Of a DNA stretch of 64,000 bases, positions 1-9,715 are shown piece after piece; positions within the stretch are counted from its first letter, which is position 1, and every line of letters starts with the position of its first letter. Under the pieces are notes generated by a model that was given only the letters and a program-made list of their open reading frames with translations, had not been told where the DNA came from and did not search any database. The position numbers were made by a program, and so were the translations under genes. Origin of the DNA: Gammaproteobacteria bacterium (GTDB lineage: Bacteria > Pseudomonadota > Gammaproteobacteria > Steroidobacterales > Woeseiaceae); NCBI GenBank assembly GCA_029863125.1, contig JAOTWB010000006.1:39438-103437 (forward strand), in the 5' to 3' direction.

Positions 1-1
1 G

Positions 2-931
2 GTCGCCAGGCTCGCTGCCCTGACGCGTAGCGAAGGACTCGACATCGGGCACGCCGGGCGCCGGTTTTTTGCGCCACTCGATATCGATTCCTTCGCGACC
101 ATTTACTCTCGCAATCCGGATGCGACGATTCTTGCCGGGGGCACCGATGTAGGACTTTGGGTCACCAAGCAACATCGTGAACTTGAGAAAGTAATTTACA
201 CCGGGCGCGTCGCGGAACTTGCGGATCTCTCCGTTGCGTCGACACACATCGAGGTTGGTGCAGCCGTCACATTGTCGGACGCCATGCCGGTCATCGTCGA
301 CCAGTATCCGGGCCTCGACGAGCTGTTTCGCCGCTTTGCGTCACCGCCTATCCGCAATGCCGGCACGCTTGGCGGCAATATCGCGAATGGCTCGCCGATC
401 GGCGATACGATGCCGGCCCTGATGGTGCTTGGTGCGTCACTCGTCTTGCGATGCGGAGACGCAATGCGAGAGCTGCCGCTCGACGAGTTCTATCATGACT
501 ACCAGGTCAACGATCTCGCGCCGGGCGAATTCCTGGTGAGCGTACGAATTCCGGCTGCCGATCCGGACGCAATCGTTCGCAGCCAGAAGTGGTCCAAGCG
601 ATTCGATCAGGATATTTCCGCGGTTTGCACGGCTTATCGCCTGAAGCTCGACGGCGACACGGTCAGCAGCTTTCGCATGGCTTGTGGCGGCCTCGCTGCC
701 GTTGTCAAGCGTGCCACGCACTGCGAAGCTGCGCTCGCCGGGAAAACCTGGAACGACGAGAGCATCGAAAAAGCCTGCCGCGCGTTACAACAGGACTTCA
801 CGCCGATAAGCGACATGCGCGCATCAGCAGACATTCGATTACGTGCGGTCCAGAACTTGTTGCGACGTTTCTTTCATGAGACCCAGGGGAACGTCGACTC
901 GACGGTGTACACGTATGGACGCCAGCGTTAA
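2..931 (+). CDS. xdhA: xanthine dehydrogenase small subunit (FAD-binding part), 5'-truncated by window edge
   Basis: Frame 2 open from the window start; FAD-domain motifs ILAGGTDVGLWVTK and RNAGTLGGNIANGSPIGDTMPAL; followed by xdhB and xdhC. Confidence 0.95.
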   Translation, partial: VARLAALTRSEGLDIGHAGRRFFAPLDIDSFATIYSRNPDATILAGGTDVGLWVTKQHRELEKVIYTGRVAELADLSVASTHIEVGAAVTLSDAMPVIVDQYPGLDELFRRFASPPIRNAGTLGGNIANGSPIGDTMPALMVLGASLVLRCGDAMRELPLDEFYHDYQVNDLAPGEFLVSVRIPAADPDAIVRSQKWSKRFDQDISAVCTAYRLKLDGDTVSSFRMACGGLAAVVKRATHCEAALAGKTWNDESIEKACRALQQDFTPISDMRASADIRLRAVQNLLRRFFHETQGNVDSTVYTYGRQR

Positions 932-3230
932 CAGGGGCGCAAAGCGCTTGCCTGCTGTGGGACAAGCATTACCACACGACAGCGCGCACCTGCATGTAAC
1001 GGGTTCGGCGGCGTACACCGACGATCTGCCCGAGCCGAGAGACTTGCTGCACCTCGCAGTCGGCATGAGCCAGAAGCCGCATGCAAAAGTTATTGCAGTC
1101 GACCTGGCCGACGTTCTCGATTCACCGGGTGTCGTTGATGTTTGCCTCGCCGGCGATATCCCCGGCAGGAATAACTACGGCGCGATTGTTGCCGATGACC
1201 CGGTTTTTGCCGATGGGCTCGTGCAATACGTTGGCCAGCCGGTATTTGCGGTGGCGGCGACGACCGTGGACGAAGCGCGCAAAGCGGCGCGCAAGGCAAT
1301 TGTCGAATACGAAGAGCTCGAGGCGATTCTCGATCCGCTGACCGCCGTCGAGAAGCGGTCGTTTGTTCTGCCGAGCGAGACGCTGGTGCGCGGCGACCCC
1401 GACAGCGCGCTGGAAAACGCAGCGCATCGCGTGCGGCGCCGTGTCCGTCTGGGCGGCCAGGACCAGTTTTACCTCGAAGGCCACATCGCGATGGCCATTC
1501 CGCAGGAAGCCGGCGGACTGCTTGTGTACAGCTCCACTCAACACCCGGACGAAGTGCAGTCCATGATCGCGCAGGCAAGCAATCGGCCAGCGAAAGACAT
1601 CGTCGTCATTTGCCGTCGCATGGGCGGCGCTTTTGGCGGCAAGGAAAGCCAGGCGGCGCTGATCGCAGTGATTGCCGCAATTGCGGCGGACAAGACCGGG
1701 AGGCCGTGCAAACTGCGGCTCGATCGCGACGACGACATGATAATGACCGGCAAGCGGCACGATTTCGTTATCGACTATGAGGTCGGTTTCGACGATACCG
1801 GGAGAATACTCGGCATCGATTTCGAGTTCGCGTCTCGCTGCGGCATGTCGGCAGACCTGTCCGGCCCCGTTAATGATCGGGCAATGTTCCACTGCGACAA
1901 TGCCTATTACCTGGAAAACGTTCGCATCGTTTCACATCGGTGCAAAACCAATACGGTGTCGAACACGGCATTTCGCGGATTCGGCGGACCGCAGGGCATG
2001 TTTGCCGCCGAATACGTTATTGAAGACATTGCGAGCGCTCTCGGCAAGGATCCGCTGGAAATTCGCCGCCGTAACTTCTACGGGAAAAGCGAGCGCAATG
2101 TCACGCAGTATCAGCAGACCGTGGATGACAACATTATTGGCGAGATTTTCGACAAACTGGTTGTCGACAGCGACTATGAAAAACGGCGCGCCGAAATCCG
2201 GACGTTCAACGCCGAGAGCAAGATCCTGCGACGCGGTATTTCGATTACGCCCGTCAAGTTCGGGATCTCGTTTACAAATACTTTGCTGAACCAGGCCGGG
2301 GCGCTTGTACACGTCTACAAAGATGGCACCGTGCAGCTCAATCATGGCGGCACGGAAATGGGCCAGGGACTCTATGTCAAAGTCGCGCAGATCGTCGCCG
2401 ACGAGTTTCAGATCGGCGTGGACCGCATTCGCAGCATGGCGGCGGACACGAGCAAAGTGCCGAATGCGTCGGCAACGGCAGCATCGAGCGGATCGGACAT
2501 GAACGGCAAAGCCGCGCAAATGGCCGCCGCCAAAATCCGGCGGAGACTGACGGAATTTGCCGCGCGGCACTTTTCGGTGTCCGAGGCCAGCGTCGAGTTT
2601 TCGGCGGGCAGGGTTTACGCCGGAGATCACTCGCTGGAGTTTGCGGAGCTCGTGCGGTTGGCATGGGCCGATCGCGTCTCGCTTTCAGCCGCGGGCTTCT
2701 ACAAGACGCCGAAGATCAACTATGACCGCAAATCATTCTCGGGCAGGCCGTTTTTCTATTTCGCATACGGCGCGGCGGTCACCGAGGTCGTCGTGGACAG
2801 GCTGACGGGTGAACATCGCGTGCTGCGGGTCGACATCCTGCATGACTGCGGCGACTCCCTGAACCCGGCGGTCGATCTTGGCCAGGTCGAGGGCGGTTAC
2901 ATCCAGGGCGTGGGCTGGCTGACGACCGAAGAACTTTGGTGGAACGACGCCGGGGAACTCGGAACGCACTCGCCGTCGACCTACAAGATTCCGACCTGTT
3001 CGGATCTCGCACCGGATTTTCGCGTGGAACTGATGCAGGGCACCGCCAATCGGGAAGACACCGTTTATCGTTCCAAGGCCGTCGGCGAGCCACCCTTGAT
3101 GTTGAGCCTGTCGGCGTTCCATGCGATTCGCGATGCGATCGGGGAGAGCGACGGGCTGGCGCCGGACCTGCGGGCGCCGGCGACACCGGAAGCCGTCCTG
3201 CGCGCAATCCAGGGACGCGCCGATGAATGA
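915..3230 (+). CDS. xdhB: xanthine dehydrogenase molybdopterin-binding subunit
   Basis: Mo-cofactor oxidase motifs GGAFGGKESQ, AFRGFGGPQG, GTEMGQGLYVKV; start chosen at MDASVN overlapping the xdhA end. Confidence 0.95.
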   Translation: MDASVNRGAKRLPAVGQALPHDSAHLHVTGSAAYTDDLPEPRDLLHLAVGMSQKPHAKVIAVDLADVLDSPGVVDVCLAGDIPGRNNYGAIVADDPVFADGLVQYVGQPVFAVAATTVDEARKAARKAIVEYEELEAILDPLTAVEKRSFVLPSETLVRGDPDSALENAAHRVRRRVRLGGQDQFYLEGHIAMAIPQEAGGLLVYSSTQHPDEVQSMIAQASNRPAKDIVVICRRMGGAFGGKESQAALIAVIAAIAADKTGRPCKLRLDRDDDMIMTGKRHDFVIDYEVGFDDTGRILGIDFEFASRCGMSADLSGPVNDRAMFHCDNAYYLENVRIVSHRCKTNTVSNTAFRGFGGPQGMFAAEYVIEDIASALGKDPLEIRRRNFYGKSERNVTQYQQTVDDNIIGEIFDKLVVDSDYEKRRAEIRTFNAESKILRRGISITPVKFGISFTNTLLNQAGALVHVYKDGTVQLNHGGTEMGQGLYVKVAQIVADEFQIGVDRIRSMAADTSKVPNASATAASSGSDMNGKAAQMAAAKIRRRLTEFAARHFSVSEASVEFSAGRVYAGDHSLEFAELVRLAWADRVSLSAAGFYKTPKINYDRKSFSGRPFFYFAYGAAVTEVVVDRLTGEHRVLRVDILHDCGDSLNPAVDLGQVEGGYIQGVGWLTTEELWWNDAGELGTHSPSTYKIPTCSDLAPDFRVELMQGTANREDTVYRSKAVGEPPLMLSLSAFHAIRDAIGESDGLAPDLRAPATPEAVLRAIQGRADE

Positions 3231-4272
3231 GTGGATCGATGAGTTAACGGACCTCTGCGCCGCAGACGAACCTGCGGTTGTCGTTACGGTCGCAGGCATT
3301 CGCGGCTCCGCTCCGCGCGAGATCGGTGCCAAGATGATCGTCACGGCAAGAGAAACCATTGGTACGATCGGCGGGGGCCAGCTCGAGTATCAGTGCACGA
3401 AACTCGCCGTGGACATGGTTGAGGAGGCGGCCCCGTCATTGCGGAGCTTCCCACTGGGATCTTCGATGGGACAGTGCTGTGGCGGAGTCGTGGAAATACT
3501 CTTCGAACCGACCGGTAGCGACATCCCGGCCTGGCTGCGGGACCTCAAAGCTCTGCACGGGCAGCGTGAACCGGCTGTCATCGTAACGCGCATTTCCAGG
3601 AGCTCGCCGTCCAAATTCGTCGTGACAGCCGATCGTGTTTTTGGCAGCGACGAGCAGGACGCACTTTCGGGTCTCGTGTCTGCGGCCCGGTCGATCCTCG
3701 ACGGTGACAGAATGCCGCAGCGGGACGTGCAAGATTTTTTCGAGCCGGTTGTCGCCCCCGACCTGAACATCGCGGTGTTCGGAGCGGGGCACGTCGGCAC
3801 GGCCGTCGTCAGCGCTTTGTGCAGCCTGGACTGCAATATTCGCTGGGTCGACAGCCGGCGCAATATATTCCGGCACGTGCCTCGAAACGTGCGCGCGATC
3901 GAGACCGCGGAACCCGCGCTCGAAGCTGCAGCCATGCCCGCGGGCAGTTATTTCCTCGTAATGACCCATAGCCATGCGCTGGATTTCGATATCTGCGACC
4001 GCATCCTGCGGCGCAATGATGCGCGCTACTGCGGACTCATCGGATCGGTGTCCAAACGGCGTCGATTCGAGAAACGCTTTCGTCAGCAGGGGCTTTCGCA
4101 CGCGCTGATCGATGCGCTGGTCTGCCCGATCGGGGTGGACGGCATCAGCGGAAAGAAGCCGGCTGAAATAGCCGTCGCCGTTGCCGCGGAAATACTGAAG
4201 CTCAGGGGTCAGGCGACCTCGTTTTCGGTGCCGTCGTTTGCCGATAATGTTCACCCCCTGAACAGGGCCTAG
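3223..4272 (+). CDS. xdhC: xanthine dehydrogenase accessory protein XdhC
   Basis: RGSAPREIGAKMIV, GSSMGQCCGG, Rossmann VFGAGHVG, YCGLIGSVSKRRRF; overlaps xdhB by 8 nt. Confidence 0.93.
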   Translation: MNEWIDELTDLCAADEPAVVVTVAGIRGSAPREIGAKMIVTARETIGTIGGGQLEYQCTKLAVDMVEEAAPSLRSFPLGSSMGQCCGGVVEILFEPTGSDIPAWLRDLKALHGQREPAVIVTRISRSSPSKFVVTADRVFGSDEQDALSGLVSAARSILDGDRMPQRDVQDFFEPVVAPDLNIAVFGAGHVGTAVVSALCSLDCNIRWVDSRRNIFRHVPRNVRAIETAEPALEAAAMPAGSYFLVMTHSHALDFDICDRILRRNDARYCGLIGSVSKRRRFEKRFRQQGLSHALIDALVCPIGVDGISGKKPAEIAVAVAAEILKLRGQATSFSVPSFADNVHPLNRA

Positions 4273-4273
4273 C

Positions 4274-5461
4274 GTGGAAGCATACATCGCCGACTGGTTG
4301 AACCTCCTCGTGCGCTGGCTGCACGTAATCACCGGTATCGCCTGGATCGGCGCGTCTTTCTATTTCATTTGGCTCGACGACCACCTGGAAGCACCCAGGG
4401 ACCCGCCAGATGCTGCCAAAGGCGTCGGCGGTGAGGTCTGGTCCGTACATGGCGGCGGCTTTTACCACGCCCAGAAATACCGGGTTGCACCGTCGTCGAT
4501 TCCGGAGACTCTGCACTGGTTCAAGTGGGAGGCTTACACGACCTGGATGTCCGGCATGGCCATGCTGGCTCTTGTCTACTGGTACGGCGCCGAGCTTTAC
4601 CTGATCAACCCTGCCGTTGCGGACCTGTCGGCAGCTCAGGCAGTCGGTATTTCGATCGCCTATATCGTCGGCGGGTGGATCGTATACGACCTGTTGTGCA
4701 AGTCACCGCTGGCACGTGATGCGCGCGTATTTGCGCTGGTATTGATGCTGCTTTGCAGCGCACTGGCCTGGAGCGTGTGCCAGCTTTATAGCGGCCGCGG
4801 CGCTTACATCCAGTTCGGCTCCGTGCTCGGTACGATCATGGTTGCCAATGTTTTCTTCGTTATCATTCCGGGCCAGAAGAAAATGGTGGAAGCGGCAGTG
4901 CGCGGCGAGGCTGCCGATCCGGAGCCGGGCATTCAAGCGAAGCAACGCTCCGTACACAACACCTACTTCACGCTGCCCGTGCTGTTTGTCATGACCAGCA
5001 ATCACTACGCGATGACCTACGGCCACGAATACAACTGGGCCATACTCATCGGCATCTCATTGATCGGCGCGCTGATTCGTATTTACTTCGTTGAACGGCA
5101 CAAAGGCCGGGCCTCGATGGCGCCCGTAGCCTTATCGTTTGCAGTGCTCGCGGCGATCGTCGTGGCCATAGCGCCGCGCTCACAGGCGAGAGATGCCGCG
5201 GCCGTAAACTTCGACCAGGTGCGCAATGTCATAAACGCACGATGCGCGACCTGCCACGCCGAGGCTCCGGTGCACCCCGCATTCCCGGCACCGCCGCTCG
5301 GCGTCATGCTGGACACGGACGAGCGGATCATGGCGGAAGCGGCGCGCATCCATCAACAGACGGTCGTGACCCGCGTCATGCCTATCGGTAATCTGACGTC
5401 GATGACCGCGGAAGAGCGGCAGGTCATCGACCGGTGGTACCAAGGGTTGCAGGACCAATAG
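4274..5461 (+). CDS. puuD: membrane urate hydroxylase PuuD with C-terminal cytochrome c-type domain
   Basis: N-terminal LLVRWLHVITGIAWIGASFYFIWLD with multiple TM segments; C-terminal CATCH haem motif; in purine operon; GTG start. Confidence 0.9.
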   Translation: MEAYIADWLNLLVRWLHVITGIAWIGASFYFIWLDDHLEAPRDPPDAAKGVGGEVWSVHGGGFYHAQKYRVAPSSIPETLHWFKWEAYTTWMSGMAMLALVYWYGAELYLINPAVADLSAAQAVGISIAYIVGGWIVYDLLCKSPLARDARVFALVLMLLCSALAWSVCQLYSGRGAYIQFGSVLGTIMVANVFFVIIPGQKKMVEAAVRGEAADPEPGIQAKQRSVHNTYFTLPVLFVMTSNHYAMTYGHEYNWAILIGISLIGALIRIYFVERHKGRASMAPVALSFAVLAAIVVAIAPRSQARDAAAVNFDQVRNVINARCATCHAEAPVHPAFPAPPLGVMLDTDERIMAEAARIHQQTVVTRVMPIGNLTSMTAEERQVIDRWYQGLQDQ

Positions 5462-6373
5462 ATGTCGGACGGCGGCTATCCCAGGGACATGAGTGGCTAC
5501 GGCCAGCGTCCTCCGGATGCCGGGTGGCCGTACGAGGCGCGCACGGCCGTCCAGTTTGTCGTCAATTACGAGGAAGGCGGCGAGAACTGCGTCCTGCACG
5601 GGGACGCCGCTTCCGAGGCTTTTCTCTCCGAGATTGTCGGTGCACAGGCGATTCCCGGCCAGCGGCACATGAACATGGAATCGCTCTACGAATACGGGTC
5701 GCGCGCCGGGTTCTGGCGCCTGCACCGGCTTTTTACCGAACGCAGGATGCCGGTAACGGTCTTCGCCGTTGCGATGGCTCTCGAGCGCAACCCCGCGGTC
5801 GTCGCAGCGATGAAAGCGGCGGGCTGGGAGATTGCAAGCCATGGTTACCGGTGGATCGACTACCAGTTCATCGACGAGGCGACCGAGCGCCGGCACCTGC
5901 GCCGTGCGATTGAAACGCACGAGCGCGTGGTCGGCGCCCGGCCGGGTGGCTGGTACCTCGGCCGCTGCAGTCCGAACAGCCATCGAATCGCAGCCGAGGA
6001 GGGTGACTTTGTTTACAGCGCGGACAGCTATGCCGACGACCTGCCGTACTGGGATTATTCGTTCGGAACGCCCCAGCTGATGGTGCCCTATACCCTCGAT
6101 GCGAACGACATGCGTTTTGCGACACCCCAGGGATTCAATTCAGGAACGCAGTTTTTCGACTACCTGAAGGATACCTTCGATGTGCTGCATGCCGAGGGCG
6201 GCCGCATGATGTCGGTTGGCCTGCACTGCCGGATTGCGGGTCGCCCGGGCAGGGCCGCTGCGGTGGCGCGGTTCGTCGATTACGTCGCGTCGCACGACGA
6301 CGCCTGGGTGGCAACCCGACTGGAAATCGCGAAGCACTGGCGTAAGGCCCATCCGGCAAAGGTCGGCGATTGA
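5462..6373 (+). CDS. puuE: allantoinase PuuE (polysaccharide deacetylase fold)
   Basis: VNYEEGGENCVLHGD, GWEIASHGYRWIDYQF, LHCRIAGRPGR; operon context. Confidence 0.93.
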   Translation: MSDGGYPRDMSGYGQRPPDAGWPYEARTAVQFVVNYEEGGENCVLHGDAASEAFLSEIVGAQAIPGQRHMNMESLYEYGSRAGFWRLHRLFTERRMPVTVFAVAMALERNPAVVAAMKAAGWEIASHGYRWIDYQFIDEATERRHLRRAIETHERVVGARPGGWYLGRCSPNSHRIAAEEGDFVYSADSYADDLPYWDYSFGTPQLMVPYTLDANDMRFATPQGFNSGTQFFDYLKDTFDVLHAEGGRMMSVGLHCRIAGRPGRAAAVARFVDYVASHDDAWVATRLEIAKHWRKAHPAKVGD

Positions 6374-6861
6374 TGGAAGCGCGCGATTTCATTGCCCGGT
6401 ACGCCGGCGTCTACGAGCATTCGCCGTGGGTTGCTGAGCGCGTGGCAGCGATTGCAGCTGACGACGCTGACACCGAACGGCTGGCAGCGCTGATGGCCGA
6501 CTGCGTTGACAATGCGTCGACCGAACTGCAGCTCGAGCTGATCCGGGCGCATCCCGATCTTGCGGGCCGGGCGCAGGTTGCGGGCGAACTCACGGCCGAC
6601 TCCGCGCTCGAGCAGGCCAGCGCAGGACTGGATCAGTGCACTCCCGAAGAGTTCGAACGGTTTCAATCGCTAAACGCGGCCTACCGGGAAAAGTTCGGGT
6701 TCCCGTTCGTGATGGCCGTACGCGGCAGTGATCGCGCCGAAATTCTCGATACATTTGCAGCGCGCCTGCAAAATGACTACGACCTCGAATTCGAAACAGC
6801 GCTTGTCGAGATTCACAAGATAGCCCGCCTTCGCCTGGATGCCATGGGAGCCAATGAATGA
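6373..6861 (+). CDS. uraD: 2-oxo-4-hydroxy-4-carboxy-5-ureidoimidazoline (OHCU) decarboxylase
   Basis: LIRAHPDLAGRA and KFGFPFVMAVRG motifs; start ATG overlaps puuE stop. Confidence 0.92.
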   Translation: MEARDFIARYAGVYEHSPWVAERVAAIAADDADTERLAALMADCVDNASTELQLELIRAHPDLAGRAQVAGELTADSALEQASAGLDQCTPEEFERFQSLNAAYREKFGFPFVMAVRGSDRAEILDTFAARLQNDYDLEFETALVEIHKIARLRLDAMGANE

Positions 6862-7826
6862 CGCGTTCAATCCGCAAATGGGTACAGCTTGAACAGCCTC
6901 GGCTTGGAACGCGCGTGACGTTTGCAAGCGACGAGTTTTTTGGCGCCAAGGAGCGGCTCATCGATCCTGCTGAGCCGGTCTTCATCGCCGACAAGTTCGA
7001 TAATCACGGCAAGTGGATGGATGGCTGGGAGAGCCGCCGCCGCAGAGGCTCTGGACACGACCACTGCGTCATCCGACTGGGCGTACCCGGCGTCATACAC
7101 GGCTTCGATGTCGATACGAGCCACTTCACCGGTAATTACCCACCGCAGGTCTCGATCGAAGCCTGCACGAGCGACCTGGAGACACCCGAAGAAGGCTGGG
7201 TGGAACTTGTACCCAAGACGGATGTTTCGGGCGATTCGCACAATTTCCTGGATGCGCGAGACAACGAGGTCCGAAGCCACGTTCGCCTGCACATCTACCC
7301 GGACGGCGGCGTTGCCCGCCTGCGGATATTTGGCGAGATTCGGGCCGATTTCACCGACGTCGACGGCTATGTCGATTTGGTGGCCGTAGAGCACGGCGGT
7401 CGCGCGATCGCCTGCAGCGACGAGCACTACGGCAGCATGCACAACCTGACGGCGCCCGGCCGCGGAATCAACATGGGCGACGGCTGGGAAACGGCGCGTC
7501 GCCGCGGGCCCGGCAACGACTGGGTGATTATCGCGCTCGGCCAGCCGGGCGTCATCGAGAGGGCCGAAATCGACACCGCGCACTTCAAGGGCAATTATCC
7601 CGATCGTGTATCGCTTGAAGGAGCCATCTTCGAAAGTGACGAGCAGGCGGTCGACGGCGACAAGGAATGGCAAACGCTGTTGCCCGAGACAAAACTGAAG
7701 ATGGATCAGCAGCATTACTTCGACGAGACTCTGCAGGCTATCGGCGCGGTGAGTCACGTGCGCGTGTCGATCTATCCCGATGGCGGCGTCAGCCGTGTCC
7801 GTTTGTTTGGCCAGGTTCATGGCTGA
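6858..7826 (+). CDS. alc: allantoicase
   Basis: Duplicated allantoicase domain (DGWESRRRRGSGHDHCVIRLG / DGWETARRRGPGNDWVIIALG); 4-nt overlap with uraD. Confidence 0.94.
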   Translation: MTRSIRKWVQLEQPRLGTRVTFASDEFFGAKERLIDPAEPVFIADKFDNHGKWMDGWESRRRRGSGHDHCVIRLGVPGVIHGFDVDTSHFTGNYPPQVSIEACTSDLETPEEGWVELVPKTDVSGDSHNFLDARDNEVRSHVRLHIYPDGGVARLRIFGEIRADFTDVDGYVDLVAVEHGGRAIACSDEHYGSMHNLTAPGRGINMGDGWETARRRGPGNDWVIIALGQPGVIERAEIDTAHFKGNYPDRVSLEGAIFESDEQAVDGDKEWQTLLPETKLKMDQQHYFDETLQAIGAVSHVRVSIYPDGGVSRVRLFGQVHG

Positions 7827-8328
7827 GGGCACGGCAATCTCGCTGACGCCGGAGCCCCTCACGCGCGAGCGCTTCGCGCCTTATGGCGACGTCATCGAAG
7901 CGGCGCTCGGCCGAGCGACGGCAATGAATGCGGCGCGGTTCGAGCGTTTTGACGATCTCTGTAAGATTGACATGGCGGACGGCGGCCATCTTGCAATGAG
8001 TGTCGCGCGATGCCGTACGCCAACGGCACTGCCGTTGCGGGTCGATATTGTGGAGCGGCATCCGCTCGGCAGCCAGGCTTTTGTCCCGCTGCAGCGATGC
8101 CGGATGGTAATAGTCGTTGCACCTCCGGGCGAGTCGGTCGAGGCAGGCGACCTGCGGGCATTCGTGACCAACGGCAAGCAAGGCTTTAACTACCATCGCG
8201 GTACCTGGCATATGCCGCTGATTGCATTTGAGGCGGGGCAGGAGTTTCTTGTCGTAGATCGAGGTGGTCCGGAGCCAAACTGCGAGGAACACGCGCTCGA
8301 TGACGTGGTCATGCTGGAGGCGGTCTGA
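7819..8328 (+). CDS. allA: ureidoglycolate lyase
   Basis: FAPYGDVIEA start region, GKQGFNYHRGTWHMPL; overlaps alc end. Confidence 0.9.
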   Translation: MAEGTAISLTPEPLTRERFAPYGDVIEAALGRATAMNAARFERFDDLCKIDMADGGHLAMSVARCRTPTALPLRVDIVERHPLGSQAFVPLQRCRMVIVVAPPGESVEAGDLRAFVTNGKQGFNYHRGTWHMPLIAFEAGQEFLVVDRGGPEPNCEEHALDDVVMLEAV

Positions 8329-8333
8329 ATACG

Positions 8334-9629
8334 ATGCGACAAGCTTTTCGTTCTTCCATTTTGCACTGCCTTGCGGATCCGGGCGAAGCGTCGCGCGCAT
8401 CCGCCTTCGAGTACTTCGAAGACGGTCTGCTGATTATTGAAGGCGGTGCTGTTCTGGAGGCAGGCAACGCCGCGACCTTGCTTGACGGGCTGGCGGAAGA
8501 TGTGTTGCTTACCGAGTTTCCCGGCAAGCTGATTGTGCCGGGATTTATCGATTGTCACGTTCATTATCCGCAGCTCGACATCATTGCGTCCTACGGCGAA
8601 CAGCTGCTCGACTGGCTGCACCGCTATGCTTATCCGGCTGAAGCGCGCTTCAGCGACCCGGAATACGCGCGCGAGTCCGCAAAGGTCTTTGTCGACGAAC
8701 TGTTGAACAATGGCACGACTACAGCGCTGGTGTTCGGCACCGTGCATCCGCATTCCGCCGACGCGATATTTGAAGCGGCGGCGGCGCGCGATATGCGCCT
8801 GATTGCCGGCAAAGTTCTCATGGACTGCAACTGCCCCGACGAACTCAGGGACAATGCCGACTCGGCATATGCCGATAGCAAAGCACTGATCGAGCGCTGG
8901 CACGGCCAGGGCCGTCTCGGCTATGCGATCACGCCGCGCTTTGCGCTGACATCAACTGAAGAGCAGCTCGCCGCGGCCGGAAGGCTTGCGCGTGAGTATC
9001 CCGAGGTGTGGGTTCACACGCATCTCGCCGAGAATCACGACGAGGTGGAACAAATTGCGAGACAGTTCCCGTCCTCGAGAAGCTACCTCGACGTGTACGA
9101 TCAATTCGGTCTGCTGCGCGAGCGCTCTGTTTTTGCGCACTGCCTGCACCTGGATGACCAGGACCGCGCGCGCATGGCGGGCACCGGCGGCGCGGCTGCG
9201 TTTTGTCCGACATCCAATCTGTTCCTGGGCAGCGGCTTGTTCGATCTGCCCGCGATGCGTGCCGCCAACGTGCGCTGCGGGCTGGGCACGGACGTCGGTG
9301 GTGGCACGAGCCTGTCCCTGCTAAAGACGGCCAGCGAGGCCTACAAGGTGCTGCATCTGCAGGGTCACGCGCTGCCGGCAACGCGGGCACTTTACCTGGC
9401 AACGCTTGGCGCGGCCGAGGCGCTGTACCTGGATGACGCCATCGGCAATTTCCGGGCCGGCAAAGAAGCGGACTTTGTCGTACTCGACCCGAAGGGTTCG
9501 AAGCTGACGGCTCGCCGCATGTCGTCGGCAGAGACGATCGAGGAGGCGTTTTTCGCGCTGCTGACGCTCGGGGACGAGCGGCATGTCGCGGCGACATACA
9601 TCAAAGGGTCGGCGCCAAAAAATAATTAA
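8334..9629 (+). CDS. guaD: guanine deaminase
   Basis: PGFIDCHVHYPQLDIIASYGEQLLDWL, HTHLAEN, GLGTDVGGGTSLSLL; operon context. Confidence 0.93.
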   Translation: MRQAFRSSILHCLADPGEASRASAFEYFEDGLLIIEGGAVLEAGNAATLLDGLAEDVLLTEFPGKLIVPGFIDCHVHYPQLDIIASYGEQLLDWLHRYAYPAEARFSDPEYARESAKVFVDELLNNGTTTALVFGTVHPHSADAIFEAAAARDMRLIAGKVLMDCNCPDELRDNADSAYADSKALIERWHGQGRLGYAITPRFALTSTEEQLAAAGRLAREYPEVWVHTHLAENHDEVEQIARQFPSSRSYLDVYDQFGLLRERSVFAHCLHLDDQDRARMAGTGGAAAFCPTSNLFLGSGLFDLPAMRAANVRCGLGTDVGGGTSLSLLKTASEAYKVLHLQGHALPATRALYLATLGAAEALYLDDAIGNFRAGKEADFVVLDPKGSKLTARRMSSAETIEEAFFALLTLGDERHVAATYIKGSAPKNN

Positions 9630-9674
9630 AAACAGAGTATTACGGCGCCGCGGCCGCGCATCTCTCGGATCGGT

Positions 9675-9697
9675 GACCGGCCAAACGGTCTATTTTT
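9675..9697 (+). terminator. possible Rho-independent terminator after guaD
   Basis: GACCG-gccaaa-CGGTC stem followed by TATTTTT. Confidence 0.45.
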
Positions 9698-9715
9698 CCC
9701 AGATGGTCTTTTTTC

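Noticed and set aside
7021-7560. Internal repeat in the allantoicase gene
   Set aside because: Known domain duplication of allantoicase, not a novel repeat
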